Source of the DNA: JAUVIB01 sp964424545
GTDB taxonomy: Bacteria > Calditrichota > Calditrichia > Calditrichales > Calditrichaceae
Length of the DNA: 23,244 bases
Direction of reading: 5' to 3'
Assembly (NCBI GenBank): GCA_964424545.1
Contig: CAYRJN010000040.1
Location: forward strand, 1 to 23,244
The notes beneath the pieces were generated by a model. The model was not told the origin of the DNA, searched no databases, and saw nothing but the letters and a program-made list of their open reading frames with translations. This document shows, in pieces, positions 1-8,631 of this stretch. The position numbers and the translations under genes were made by a program. Every line of letters starts with the position of its first letter. The stretch's first letter is position 1.

Positions 1-2
1 AG

Positions 3-1244
3 AAACTATTTCTTATGGTTGTAGTTGTAGTCTTTTTATGCTTACAAATATCAGCCGGTCAAAATATAGACTTTTCTGGATACGCTCGTAATTATACGGG
101 AATGCTGACCGGAAACGGTAATAATGATTTTGTAATATTACAGAACACATTAAATATGAACTTTGAAGCCAGCTCCTCTGTTGGAGACTTTAAAGTTAAT
201 CCCATGTTATATATGACCAATAACGACAGTCTTATTCTCCATTTAAGAGAAGCGTATGTTGATCTTTTTTTTGACAATTTTGATTTACGCGTTGGAAAGC
301 AACAAATTGTTTGGGGTAAAGCCGACGGTGTTTTTATCACCGATATTGTCTCCCCAAAAAATTTATTCCAATTTTTATTGCCCGATTTTGATGAAATCAG
401 GATAGGCGTTTACGGCGCTAAATTTGACTATTATCTAAATGACAACACCTTTGAGTTCATCTATCTGCCTGTTTTTACGCCGACGGAATACCCCAATCCG
501 AATTCGGTTTGGGCTGTTAAAACCGATTTTCCCGTACCCCCTATTTACGATTATAGCAAAGAATATGTTAAACCGTCGTTGCAAAACAGCGAGTTTTTTG
601 CGAAATATTCCACACTGACCGAATATATCGACTTTGAAATTATGGGCGGCTATATGTGGGACGACGATCCGACAATGTATCCGTCGCTTAAACCAGACGG
701 CGGCGGCGGTATGAATTTAATCATAACGCCCCAGCATAATCGTCTTTCTTTGGCCGGCGGCAGTTTCAGCACCACACTTGGGCCGTTTGTTTTCCGTGGC
801 GAAACGGCCTATTATTTCGGGAAATATTTTAACACCATAACGCCGCAAATCAATCAAGGCGTTATCCAAAAAGATTATATACACTATATGCTGGGAACGG
901 ATTTCAGCGTCTGGGACATAAATATCAGCGCGCAATTTATACAAAAAGCGATATTGGATTATGATGAAAGCATCAGACCTACGCCGATTTTTAATGATCA
1001 ATATAATAACATGGCTACTTTTCTTGCTCGTTACTCTATGCTGAACGAAACCCTCGATCTGGAATTGTTTTCTTATTATGATTTTGCCTATGACGACGCC
1101 CTTATAAGACCGCGTATTCTTTACGATTTTTCCGATGCTATTAATTTGCAGTTCGGCGCTAATATTTTTACGGGAACACAGGGTATGTTCGGACAGTATA
1201 ATAAAAACGATATGTTGTATATCAAAGTAAAATACAGCTTTTAA
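3..1244 (+). CDS. Outer-membrane beta-barrel protein, DUF1302-like (5' end outside window)
   Basis: The reading frame is open from the first bases. The first Met (base 15) lies inside a hydrophobic signal core (LFLMVVVVVFLCL, then ISAGQN), so the true start is probably just upstream of the window and the gene is 5'-partial. After the signal peptide come alternating hydrophobic/polar strands rich in Tyr, Phe and Asp. The motif RVGKQQIVWGKAD (about residues 92-104 counted from the Met at 15) resembles the RxGxQxxxWG signature of DUF1302-type outer-membrane proteins. The protein ends in a strand with terminal Phe (YIKVKYSF), the classical Bam-recognised C-terminus. It should therefore sit in the outer membrane as a barrel of about 400 residues. 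Cargo is unknown; porin or hydrophobic-compound/lipid channel are possible. It lies 392 bases upstream of an Mla lipid-transport operon on the same strand, a suggestive but unproven link. Confidence 0.75.
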   Translation, partial: KLFLMVVVVVFLCLQISAGQNIDFSGYARNYTGMLTGNGNNDFVILQNTLNMNFEASSSVGDFKVNPMLYMTNNDSLILHLREAYVDLFFDNFDLRVGKQQIVWGKADGVFITDIVSPKNLFQFLLPDFDEIRIGVYGAKFDYYLNDNTFEFIYLPVFTPTEYPNPNSVWAVKTDFPVPPIYDYSKEYVKPSLQNSEFFAKYSTLTEYIDFEIMGGYMWDDDPTMYPSLKPDGGGGMNLIITPQHNRLSLAGGSFSTTLGPFVFRGETAYYFGKYFNTITPQINQGVIQKDYIHYMLGTDFSVWDINISAQFIQKAILDYDESIRPTPIFNDQYNNMATFLARYSMLNETLDLELFSYYDFAYDDALIRPRILYDFSDAINLQFGANIFTGTQGMFGQYNKNDMLYIKVKYSF

Positions 1245-1636
1245 GCCATATTCCTGTTGGATAATTTATATTCGTTTTTATTTTTTGCTGTAAATTAATA
1301 TTAATTTTCACAAATTAAAGGCAAGTATACAAATATTTTTAAATAAATTGTAGATAGAGGTCATAAATTATATAATTTTAAAGTCTCAATACTAAATTAT
1401 AATTTGTATAATTAAGATTTATCTAAATTGAATTGTTCTTTGGATATCATCGCAAAAATATGAAAGCAATTCCAATAATAAAATATTATTATAACAACAA
1501 ATCCGGTATACTATATGGAGTTTGCTCAATATGCCGTTTAATATATTTTTGTGTTTAATCTATGCCTTGATTAACTTGGCACTTTTTCATAACAAACGAA
1601 AAATACATTATTAAACTTTTTGAGTAATTAAACCGA
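1245..1636. other. AT-rich intergenic region before mlaE
   Basis: This region of 392 bases is very AT-rich and shows no convincing RNA gene or terminator. The only coding hint is a 27-codon ORF at 1531-1614 (+), starting MPFNIFLCLIY, with one hydrophobic segment and a GGAG ten bases before its ATG. It ends 22 bases before mlaE. The mlaE promoter presumably lies here, but no unambiguous -35/-10 pair stands out. Confidence 0.4.
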
Positions 1637-2428
1637 ATGGAATTTATTGAACGACTTTACATAACGGCAAAAAAATACAAACTCTTTTACATTTTTATAG
1701 AGATAAAGAAGCGTCTGGCTTTTGCATGGAAAACAATATCTTCCATGGGCGCCGCTTTTCGCTACCGCGATGAAACGATGTATCAATTTTACATAATGGG
1801 TATTCAAGCGCTTTTTCTCGTCATTCTGGCCACTTCATTTACCAGCATGGTTATGGCTTTCGAATACGGGAAAAAATTGGAACCGTTCGGCGCAAAATTG
1901 CTTCTCGGCAGAATTATGAGCATTTCCATTGTACGGGAAATAGGCCCTATTGTTACGGGTTTAATGTTGGCGGGAAGAACCGGTGCTAAAATTGTTTCGG
2001 AAATCGGCAATATGGTACTTACTGAACAAACGGACGCTTTAATGGCTTTCGGCTTAGACCCCATTAAACGTTTGATTGTTCCCCGCGTTTTTGCCTCGGT
2101 CGCCGTGATGCTTCCGTTAACCATTATCGCCAGCGCTGTGGGTATTATTGCCGGTTGGTTTGCTTCCGTGCATTGGATCGGTTTGGACTCCGAATTTTTC
2201 TGGCTCTCTTTACGAGGCGGTCTTTTGGTTAAGGATATTACCATCGGATTGATTAAACCTCCTTTTTACGGTTTGATCATAGGACTGGTAAGCAGTTATT
2301 ACGGATACACGATTCGCGGCGGCGCGGAGGGAATGGGACGGGCAGCCACGCAAACCGTTGTTTTTTCATCGGTGGGCGTTTTGTTTATCGATTTTATTTT
2401 AACGCGCACCGTATTGGCTTTTTATTAG
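1637..2428 (+). CDS. mlaE: MlaE-family ABC transporter permease (MCE/Mla lipid transport)
   Basis: This is a 263-residue inner-membrane permease of the MlaE family (PF02405), which with MlaF and MlaD moves phospholipid between inner membrane and periplasm. The family signature is complete: REIGPIVTGLMLAGRTGAKI followed by SEIGNMVLTEQTDAL (about residues 98-135), then several hydrophobic spans, including a C-terminal one ending FIDFILTRTVLAFY. Length is normal for the family. The ATG at 1637 has only a weak Shine-Dalgarno (GAG about 15 bases upstream), but the N-terminal amphipathic stretch (ERLYITAKKYKLFYIFIEIKKR) is normal for MlaE. The gene is followed after 8 bases by the ATPase gene, so it heads a translationally tight three-gene operon. 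The specific lipid and its direction of movement cannot be read from the sequence. Confidence 0.93.
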   Translation: MEFIERLYITAKKYKLFYIFIEIKKRLAFAWKTISSMGAAFRYRDETMYQFYIMGIQALFLVILATSFTSMVMAFEYGKKLEPFGAKLLLGRIMSISIVREIGPIVTGLMLAGRTGAKIVSEIGNMVLTEQTDALMAFGLDPIKRLIVPRVFASVAVMLPLTIIASAVGIIAGWFASVHWIGLDSEFFWLSLRGGLLVKDITIGLIKPPFYGLIIGLVSSYYGYTIRGGAEGMGRAATQTVVFSSVGVLFIDFILTRTVLAFY

Positions 2429-2436
2429 GAAATTGT

Positions 2437-3168
2437 ATGGTTGAATTTAAAAATGTTTCGCTTATTCTCAGCGAAAACGAAATTTTAAAAGATGTCTCCT
2501 TCCATTTGGACGAAGGACATATTATTCTCTTAAGCGGCAACAGCGGCGAGGGAAAAAGCACCATACTCAAATTAATTCTGGGTCTTTTAAAACCCACATC
2601 GGGCTCCATTTATGTATTTGGTAAAAATTTGAACGCTCTGCCGACAAAAGAAATAATGAAAATTCGTCAACAATGCGGAATTGTTTTTCAAAACGGAGCT
2701 TTGTTCGACTCCTTAAATGTTGAAGAAAATGTAAGTTTTTTCCTGCGCGAAGGGCTGCACATGGAACGTGTAGAGGCGCATAAACGCGTACTTGAAATCT
2801 TAGATTATCTCGGTTTAAAAGACTATTTGTATTATTATCCGGACCAACTTAGCGGGGGAATGAAAAAACGAGTGGCTATTGCCAGAGCGATCGTTACCCA
2901 TCCCCGGTTGTTGCTTTACGATGAACCCACGGCCGGATTGGACGCTCTAACCGCCTTTCGCGTTGTTGATTTAATTAAAGATTTGCAAAAGCGGCTCAAT
3001 GTTACATCCCTAATTGTGAGTCACGAACTGCACTATTTTGCACGCACAATCGATAAAAATATTCACCTTGAAAACGGTTATATAACCTCTGAAAAAGAAA
3101 ACAACGAAGAGTTAGCGGCTTTAACGGAAAAAATGTTTTTAGATCATTTCATCAGGAGTAAGAATTAG
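2437..3168 (+). CDS. mlaF: MlaF-family ABC transporter ATP-binding protein
   Basis: This cytoplasmic ATPase of 243 residues powers the MlaE permease. All ABC motifs are present: Walker A GNSGEGKST (35-42, from G34), Q-loop FQNG (Q85), signature LSGGMKKR (138-145), Walker B LLLYDEP (158-164) with the D-loop AGLDA, and the H-loop SHE (H196). The LSGGMKKR form of the signature is characteristic of MCE-associated ATPases. The start is 8 bases after the mlaE stop. The stop codon TAG shares its last G with the GTG start of mlaD (TAGTG), indicating translational coupling. No truncation or missing residue is seen. Confidence 0.94.
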   Translation: MVEFKNVSLILSENEILKDVSFHLDEGHIILLSGNSGEGKSTILKLILGLLKPTSGSIYVFGKNLNALPTKEIMKIRQQCGIVFQNGALFDSLNVEENVSFFLREGLHMERVEAHKRVLEILDYLGLKDYLYYYPDQLSGGMKKRVAIARAIVTHPRLLLYDEPTAGLDALTAFRVVDLIKDLQKRLNVTSLIVSHELHYFARTIDKNIHLENGYITSEKENNEELAALTEKMFLDHFIRSKN

Positions 3169-4111
3169 TGAATTTCGACAAAAAAAATAACGGTTTTAAA
3201 GCCAGCGTATATTTAATGCTGGGACTTTCTTTGGTTTTATTGGGAATAATCTTTTACGTTGTTGGCTCCAATCAAAAACTTTTTGATTCCAAATATTCGA
3301 TTTATATGTTTAAACATGATGCCGAATCCCTTATCTCCGGCGCCTTTATCACGCTTTCNNNNNNNNNNTGCGTCTCTCTACGCATGAGAAAAATCAGGGC
3401 GTGACTATAGAATTAAAAATCGATAAAGATTATGCCAATTTTATAACGTCATCTTCAGTTGCCCAGATTAAAACAATGGGCATGTTGGGCGATAAATATG
3501 TGGATATTTCCTTAGGACGTTCGGGCGAGAAAAGATTAAACGACGGCGATTATATAAAAAGTAAAGTATCGGTTAATATGGATAAGGCTATTTCCGACGC
3601 GGCAGTTTCTCTGTCCGAATTAAAGGATGTTCTAAAAAATCTGAATGTTATTTCTCAAAAAGCGATAAGAGGACAGGGGACCATCGGGCAATTGGTAAGC
3701 GACGAACAAATGGCAAACGATATAAAAACAACACTCCGCAATCTAAAAAAAAGCAGCAGGGATCTACAAATAGGAAATGGAAGCGCCGGAAGATTACTGC
3801 GAGATTCATCGTTTTATGTTGCCCTGCTTAATACCACTAAACAGTTGGAAACTATTACGGGGCGTCTTGCTCGCGGCGAAGGTAGCGTCGGACAAGCCTT
3901 GATGGACACAACACTTTTCGCTCAGGTAAAAACCATTACCGATCAAACCGATACGCTGGTTAATCGATTGAACGGCAACGGTACCGTCGGCGCTTTGATA
4001 AAAGATAAAGAGTATTACGACGAGTTGTTGCGCCTAACCAAAGAATTAAGAGAGTTAACGGAAGACATTAAAAAGAACCCGGGGAAATACGGATCATTTA
4101 GCATTTTTTAA
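3168..4111 (+). CDS. mlaD: MlaD-family MCE-domain substrate-binding protein (interrupted by an N gap)
   Basis: This is one gene despite appearing as two frames (3168-3358 and 3369-4111), because ten N at 3359-3368 interrupt it. The GTG start overlaps the mlaF stop and has AGGAG at 3154-3158. The N-terminal part has a single membrane anchor (YLMLGLSLVLLGIIFYVVGS), then the first MCE strands up to SGAFITLS. After the gap the MCE domain resumes at RLSTHEKNQGVTIELKID and finishes around VSVNMD. The frames on the two sides differ by one base if the gap is exactly ten, so the true missing length is probably different. The C-terminal region has four copies of a GxGT(I/V)GxLxxD motif about 34 residues apart, and the protein ends NPGKYGSFSIF, a tail seen in MlaD proteins of FCB bacteria. 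Role: periplasmic, membrane-anchored ring passing lipid to or from MlaFE. Confidence 0.9.
3359..3368. other. Assembly gap (10 N) inside mlaD
   Basis: Ten N replace part of the MCE-domain coding sequence. The flanking frames are incompatible at this exact length (offset 200 from the start, not a multiple of 3). MCE proteins normally have roughly ten more residues (the GxxVGxVxxI region) at this point, so the gap is probably a placeholder for about 30 bases. Confidence 0.95.
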
Positions 4112-4241
4112 TCGGACGGATTCTTCTTAGAGGCTGTTTCGTTAAGTAATATTCGTAATCGATGTAAAAGCCAAATATCAATCAAAGGCAAGCGATTTGA
4201 CAAACTTTAGATAATAACGCTACACGTTAAAAAAGAAAAAA

Positions 4242-4614
4242 ATGAAAAACATAATGACTAAAATTACTGCAGTAATTGCCGTTATCATTGGTATTTTACC
4301 GATCATAAACGGCGTTAGAGTTCTAACTGGCGATTTTATAACGACTTATATGGTATTTTAACTTGGTTGGCTTTTTATAACATTACCATGGGCGCAATTT
4401 CGGTAGTTGCTGCCCCTTTTATTTGGATTAAATATAAATTCTCAAAAGTGATTTACGCTTTTATTGCAATTACTCATATTTCCATATTACGTATTTTATT
4501 AACGTTTTTGCCAATACGACGGCTTTAAACAGTATTACAGCAATGATTGTCCGCTCGATTACATGGTTGATAATATATCTTGTTATTTCAAAAACCGTTA
4601 CAGAGAAAATTTAA
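4242..4614 (+). pseudogene. Small membrane-protein gene broken by two frameshifts
   Basis: The frame starting at 4242 codes for MKNIMTKITAVIAVIIGILP and continues to GDFITTYMVF before a stop at 4359-4361. A second frame overlaps it and continues with a coherent hydrophobic sequence (GILTWLAFYNITMGAISVVA, then APFIWIKYKF and IYAFIAITHISIL) to about 4500. A third frame continues FANTTALNSITAMIVRSITW to a stop at 4612-4614. Joined, they give about 120 residues with four likely membrane spans, which chance would not give. So this is one gene with two indels, either real decay or assembly/sequencing error in the same stretch that holds the N gap. I do not recognise the family. Its stop overlaps the convergent HAD gene stop. 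The upstream spacer 4112-4241 shows nothing identifiable. Confidence 0.6.
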
Positions 4615-5225
4615 ATTACGCCGACTTTTTTCAAATCCTTCCTAAGCTTATCTTTTCCTTTAAATTGAACGGCCTTCATTCCTGCGTCGACGGCCCCTTT
4701 AACGTTCACTTCCCTGTCGTCAATAAATAAGCAATTCTCCGGACACTGACCGACATTTTCTGCGGCTATTTCATAGATTTCACGCTGCGGTTTCATGTAA
4801 CCGACTTCAAAGCTTAACGTCGGTTTCTTTACTTTTTTAAATATGGACAATTCGTTTTTTAAGCGCTGCCAATGCAATATATCGATATCGGATAAAATCC
4901 CAATCTCATATTCACGGCTTACTGCGTCAGTCAACTCCGCCATCCCCTTAATAGGCTTAAAAATATTTTGCCAATGGTAAACAAACTCTTCATAAGGAAT
5001 ATTAAGATTTGCTTTCTCAACGAAATCATTATAAAAAGCCTGCGGGCTTATTTTCCCTTTGCTAAAATCAATGAAAGCATGGTCATTTAACAACTCATTT
5101 AATATTTTTAAATCCGTTGCATCTTTTTCCATGTTTAAAAACTTAAAAATACCTTGTGTAAGATTCACTTCAACTAAAACGCGACCTATGTCAAAGATCA
5201 CAGCTTTAATTTTATTGTTTGTCAT
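4611..5225 (-). CDS. HAD-superfamily phosphatase, YihX-like (sugar-phosphatase type)
   Basis: This cytoplasmic haloacid-dehalogenase-like hydrolase has 204 residues from MTNNK. I chose the ATG at 5225 over one at 5270 because AAAGGA lies about 8 bases upstream of it and the family begins directly with the catalytic strand. Motif I is AVIFDIGRVLVE, with the DxG form (not DxDGT) typical of the YihX alpha-D-glucose-1-phosphatase branch. Motif II is GILSDID, where YihX has SNTN. Motif III is the Lys of GYMKPQREIYE. Motif IV is CLFIDDREVNVKGAVDAGM. The family dephosphorylates sugar phosphates; the exact substrate is not shown. It is convergent with the broken membrane gene (stops overlap) and divergent from the TPR gene, so it is probably monocistronic with its promoter in 5226-5417. 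Confidence 0.85.
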   Translation of the reverse strand: MTNNKIKAVIFDIGRVLVEVNLTQGIFKFLNMEKDATDLKILNELLNDHAFIDFSKGKISPQAFYNDFVEKANLNIPYEEFVYHWQNIFKPIKGMAELTDAVSREYEIGILSDIDILHWQRLKNELSIFKKVKKPTLSFEVGYMKPQREIYEIAAENVGQCPENCLFIDDREVNVKGAVDAGMKAVQFKGKDKLRKDLKKVGVI

Positions 5226-5417
5226 ACATTTATTCCTTTCATATATCATAAAGCAATAAAAAATTAACAAAATAGAGATTGATCCGTATTAGATAACAAG
5301 CATATAGGAATACAATCTTCGCCAATTTTGTTTAAATTTTCAAAGCGGACAATTTAGAGGCATATAAAATATTGTGCAAATATTAAAATTTACAGATTAA
5401 GTAAAAATGGAATTAAC

Positions 5418-6548
5418 ATGCATAAAATTATACTTTATACATTTATCTTACTCTTTTATACCCTCTTCGCAAAGGGATTTGCACAAGATATTGAGCATAT
5501 CCCCGATGTTCCTGACAGTATTTTAGCGCCGATTGATAAATTGATCGACCACGGTATTCACAAAGCGTTAAAACTTGTATATCAAGAACGTTTTGAAGAA
5601 TGTATTGCCGTTATCGACAGCCTGCAAAAAGCTTTACCACAACATCCAGGTCCCTATTTTTATAAAGCGGCTGTTTTACAAACTTGGATGGCCGTATATC
5701 GCTTTAATCATTTTTTGGATGACGTAGATAGGAATGTAGAAAAAGTGATACAGCTATGTAATAAATCGTTAGAAATTAATCCGGATAATGCTTGGACATA
5801 TTTTTATCTCGGCGGAGCTTACGGCTATAGAGCATTTGCCAAGATGCGCGGTTATAATTGGATCGGCGCCTATTTGGATGGCATTAAAGGTTTGAATAAC
5901 CTAAAAATAACCTTAAAAAAAGACCCCAGAATGTATGATGTGTATCTAGGATTAGGCTCCTATCACTACTGGCGCACAGCGCGTTCTAAATTTATCAGAA
6001 TTTTTGCTTTTTGGTGGTCAGATGAACGAGACCTCGGCATAAAACAATATCTTTTTTCTATGAAACATGGAAGGTACAGTCAAATGGAATCGGCGGTTAC
6101 ACTTCTTTCCGTCTATTTTGATTACCATAAATATGACGATATGGCGGACTTATTAAATACAATCGAAAACAACTCCGACATTAACTCTATTTATGTAAAA
6201 TATCTCCACGGCAGATTAGCGGCAAAAAGAAATAATTGGCCTGTTGTTTTGAATCTATTCAAGGATATATACGCTAAATTAAAAAACTATAAATACCAAT
6301 CTGTAGGGTTTCAAGTTGAATGCCAATATTGGATAGCCTTATCTTATCATAATCTTGGCCAAGATAAAAAAGCGCGTAACGAGCTAGCGCTGGCTCTCGC
6401 AGCAAATTTAATCCGAGACCCTTCGGTAGAAATTGAATCCACCTTTGAAAGTTACGAGCAAATTCTAAAGCAACTTGAAAAATTGGAAGATGATCTAAAA
6501 ATATCAGAAACAGCAATAGAACAATCGCAGACCGCTAATCAAAATTAA
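5418..6548 (+). CDS. Exported TPR-repeat protein of unknown function
   Basis: The protein has 376 residues and a signal peptide (MHKIILYTFILLFYTLFAKG, cleavage probably after GFA, before QDIEH). The mature part is helical with tetratricopeptide-like repeats, for example about residues 55-88 (ERFEECIAVIDSLQKALPQHPGPY-type), 108-140 (KVIQLCNKSLEINPDNAWTYFYLGGAYG-type), and a later pair around 210-330. It has an unusual aromatic-rich middle (HYWRTARSKFIRIFAFWW). The charged C-terminus (about 345-376) could be a short coiled coil. The ATG at 5418 has GGA about seven bases upstream; another ATG at 5407 is out of frame. It is probably periplasmic and a scaffold for protein contacts. It stands alone between the divergent HAD gene and a convergent xylB, and nothing nearby indicates its partner. 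Confidence 0.8.
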   Translation: MHKIILYTFILLFYTLFAKGFAQDIEHIPDVPDSILAPIDKLIDHGIHKALKLVYQERFEECIAVIDSLQKALPQHPGPYFYKAAVLQTWMAVYRFNHFLDDVDRNVEKVIQLCNKSLEINPDNAWTYFYLGGAYGYRAFAKMRGYNWIGAYLDGIKGLNNLKITLKKDPRMYDVYLGLGSYHYWRTARSKFIRIFAFWWSDERDLGIKQYLFSMKHGRYSQMESAVTLLSVYFDYHKYDDMADLLNTIENNSDINSIYVKYLHGRLAAKRNNWPVVLNLFKDIYAKLKNYKYQSVGFQVECQYWIALSYHNLGQDKKARNELALALAANLIRDPSVEIESTFESYEQILKQLEKLEDDLKISETAIEQSQTANQN

Positions 6549-7055
6549 AGGCGGTTATATTTTTCTTGGCTCTACCGGGTTTCGTGTTTTTTTTGTATCT
6601 TTTAAGTATCTATACATCCCGCCACATCATATATACGCTTCACCTCCTTTATCGGTTTAGTTGAACGCCTTTGATGTATTGCCTTTGTTTTTGTGGGTAG
6701 TTTCGTCGTAACAATTTTTTGAGTTGACATTATTTTTACTATATTTTCCCACCCGTAATTAATCTCCGAGCGCTTCAACATTCGACGTATCGTGTTTTAT
6801 CCATAAATATGGCGAAATGCCGCAATATTTTGACTACCTGTTCAGAGTATCGTTTGGAACGAACCGGATTAACAATACAAATCGAATACTACTCGAAAAT
6901 TTACCCCAATCAATTATATATACGGTAAAGTTGAGCAGAGAAAGTCCCGACGCATGCGCCGCCGCTGAGCAATGATTTTTACTTGATTTTATCCAAGTAT
7001 GGATATAGGCGAATAACCGATCAGTTAATATTTAGGTTAAATCCATTATGGATGA
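6549..7055. other. Intergenic region between convergent TPR gene and xylB
   Basis: These 507 bases contain no intact gene. A possible decayed minus-strand coding stretch lies at 6602-6872 (listed separately). A 6-bp inverted repeat TACTTG...CAAGTA at about 6980-6999 lies downstream of xylB but is not followed by a T-run, so a terminator is not supported. The rest shows nothing recognisable. Confidence 0.4.
6602..6872 (-). pseudogene. Possible remnant of a short basic-protein gene
   Basis: On the minus strand two overlapping frames look residually coding. One (about 6872 to a stop at 6775-6777) reads NPVRSKRYSEQVVKILRHF and on to DKTRYVEC. The other starts at an ATG at 6781 and runs 59 codons to a stop at 6602, including NYGWENIVKIMST and KPIKEVKRIYDVAGCIDT. 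Both are basic, and the first resembles the start of helix-turn-helix transposase proteins, but only weakly. No terminal inverted repeats or target duplication were found. This could be decay of a mobile-element gene, or chance. Confidence 0.22.
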
Positions 7056-8618
7056 TTATAAACGATTGCGCAATTCAAACACATCCCCGTATTGTTTATC
7101 CAGAAATTTTTGCACTAAGGCTGAGAATAACTTTTTCTGGTCTTTGTAAGTCTGCACGTTGCCTGCAATCGGACGGCAGCGTTTCTCCTCATTCAGAATT
7201 ACAAAATCGCTGACAACCTCTTCAATCGAGGACGGCTGATTATTCTCATTTAGCCAAACCCAGGCCGCATGTAATGCTGCCCCCATAGCCGCGCCTTCTC
7301 CTTCTACAGGAACGGTTTCCGCATTAAATATATCAGCAATACACTGACGCCAAGCTAATGATTGCGAAATACCGCCCGTCAAACGAATCTCACGAGTTTC
7401 CACGGGCATCCTTTGAAATCCGTAAAACAGATTTTGTATATGTCCTTCCAATACCGCTCTGCCGAGCGTTTCCGGAGTGAAATCTTGCAATTTAAATCCA
7501 AAATATACGGGACTTCCCTGCGGCACATCAGGCGTTCGTTCGCCTTCAAACCAGGGAATCAAAAGCCGTCCGTTATTACCCGCTCTACTTTTATTGATCA
7601 TCTCGTTAAATTCATCGTGCGACATTCTATATTTTTCAATAAAACTATTATAACCGTTCGCCAAGTTCGAGACGCATAAGAGCGGAAGATAATTACCGCT
7701 GCTGTCGCAAAAAGAAGCAATCTCCCCTGTACTGTCCACGTAAGGATGCTCAAGAAAAGTGTAGGCCGTCCCGCTTGTACCGAGACTGATGGTCACAATT
7801 CCTGGTTTAACATTACCCGTACCGACGGCTCCGTACATATTGTCGCCGCTACCGGCATCAATTATACAATTGTGCGAAAAGCCGTATTCGTTGCATAATT
7901 CTTCAGAAATATATCCTATGCTCTCATAAGACGGTTTGAGCGGTGGCAATTTACCCGTTAGATCGGAATCGATGGCATTGATTACTTTTTGGGACCATTG
8001 TCCGTTAGCCGGATTCCACAGGGCAATTCCGGACGTATCACCCGGCTCCATAACGCGAACCCCGCCGTTTTTTGCGCCCGTTAAATACCAGTTAATATAA
8101 TTATGCACTAAAAAAAACGTTTCGGTTTTGCGATACTTGTGATATTCATGCCGATACATGTGAAATATTTTGGCCGCCGTGTAGCCCGTCCGCTGGCTGT
8201 TGCCCACTTCCTTTATCATGTTTTCGACCCCACCAACGGCCTGCGTTAGTAGATCACATTCCTCCTGGGTAGAAAAATCATTCCACAACTTGCTCCGGGA
8301 GCGTGTCAGGTTGCCGTCTTTATCCAGGGCAACCAAGCCATGCTGCTGTCCGGAAACGGAAAGCGATTTTATTTCGCCGATCGGAACGTTCGATTGCGCT
8401 AATTTTTCAAAGGTTAAATTTACGGCCTCTATCCACATATTGGGATCGGATTCCGAAACGCCCTCGCCCAGATTTTCGATAACGCCGTTATGCGTCCCGT
8501 AATGGGCTAAATCGGCATCATAATTAACGGAATGAACAAACAGCGTCTTTTTATTTTCATAATCAATGACCACCAGTTTACAGCTCTGGGTCGATACGTC
8601 TAATCCCGCAAATAACAT
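7056..8618 (-). CDS. xylB: Xylulokinase (FGGY family)
   Basis: The cytoplasmic FGGY kinase phosphorylates D-xylulose with ATP to xylulose-5-phosphate, feeding the pentose phosphate pathway. The protein has 520 residues. The N-terminal ATPase fold begins LFAGLDVSTQSCKLVVID (D7). SGQQHG (89-94) corresponds to the sugar-binding SGQMHG of XylB. DAGSGDNM (254-261) carries the likely catalytic base D259. SLGTSGTAYTF (278-288) is the phosphate-binding strand, and LTGGISQSLAWRQ is the C-terminal FGGY signature, followed by EGEGAAMGAALHAA. It is slightly longer than the roughly 490 residues of E. coli XylB. The ATG has AAAGGG about seven bases upstream. It begins 13 bases after the xylA stop, so the two are co-transcribed. 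Other FGGY substrates cannot be wholly excluded, but the xylA neighbour makes xylulose the clear choice. Confidence 0.95.
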   Translation of the reverse strand: MLFAGLDVSTQSCKLVVIDYENKKTLFVHSVNYDADLAHYGTHNGVIENLGEGVSESDPNMWIEAVNLTFEKLAQSNVPIGEIKSLSVSGQQHGLVALDKDGNLTRSRSKLWNDFSTQEECDLLTQAVGGVENMIKEVGNSQRTGYTAAKIFHMYRHEYHKYRKTETFFLVHNYINWYLTGAKNGGVRVMEPGDTSGIALWNPANGQWSQKVINAIDSDLTGKLPPLKPSYESIGYISEELCNEYGFSHNCIIDAGSGDNMYGAVGTGNVKPGIVTISLGTSGTAYTFLEHPYVDSTGEIASFCDSSGNYLPLLCVSNLANGYNSFIEKYRMSHDEFNEMINKSRAGNNGRLLIPWFEGERTPDVPQGSPVYFGFKLQDFTPETLGRAVLEGHIQNLFYGFQRMPVETREIRLTGGISQSLAWRQCIADIFNAETVPVEGEGAAMGAALHAAWVWLNENNQPSSIEEVVSDFVILNEEKRCRPIAGNVQTYKDQKKLFSALVQKFLDKQYGDVFELRNRL

Positions 8619-8631
8619 ATTTTATCCCTTT

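Noticed and set aside
1804..2244. 146-codon minus-strand ORF
   Set aside because: It lies wholly antisense to mlaE, whose family motifs are complete; it has no Shine-Dalgarno site and its composition is low-quality.
3401..4111. Independent gene starting at GTG 3401
   Set aside because: The frame is open back to the N gap and continues the MCE domain of mlaD, so it is the second half of that gene.
6602..6872. Named insertion-sequence family
   Set aside because: The resemblance to transposase N-termini is too short, and no terminal repeats or target duplications were found.
6980..6999. TACTTG...CAAGTA hairpin as xylB terminator
   Set aside because: The stem is only six pairs and no T-run follows on the minus strand.
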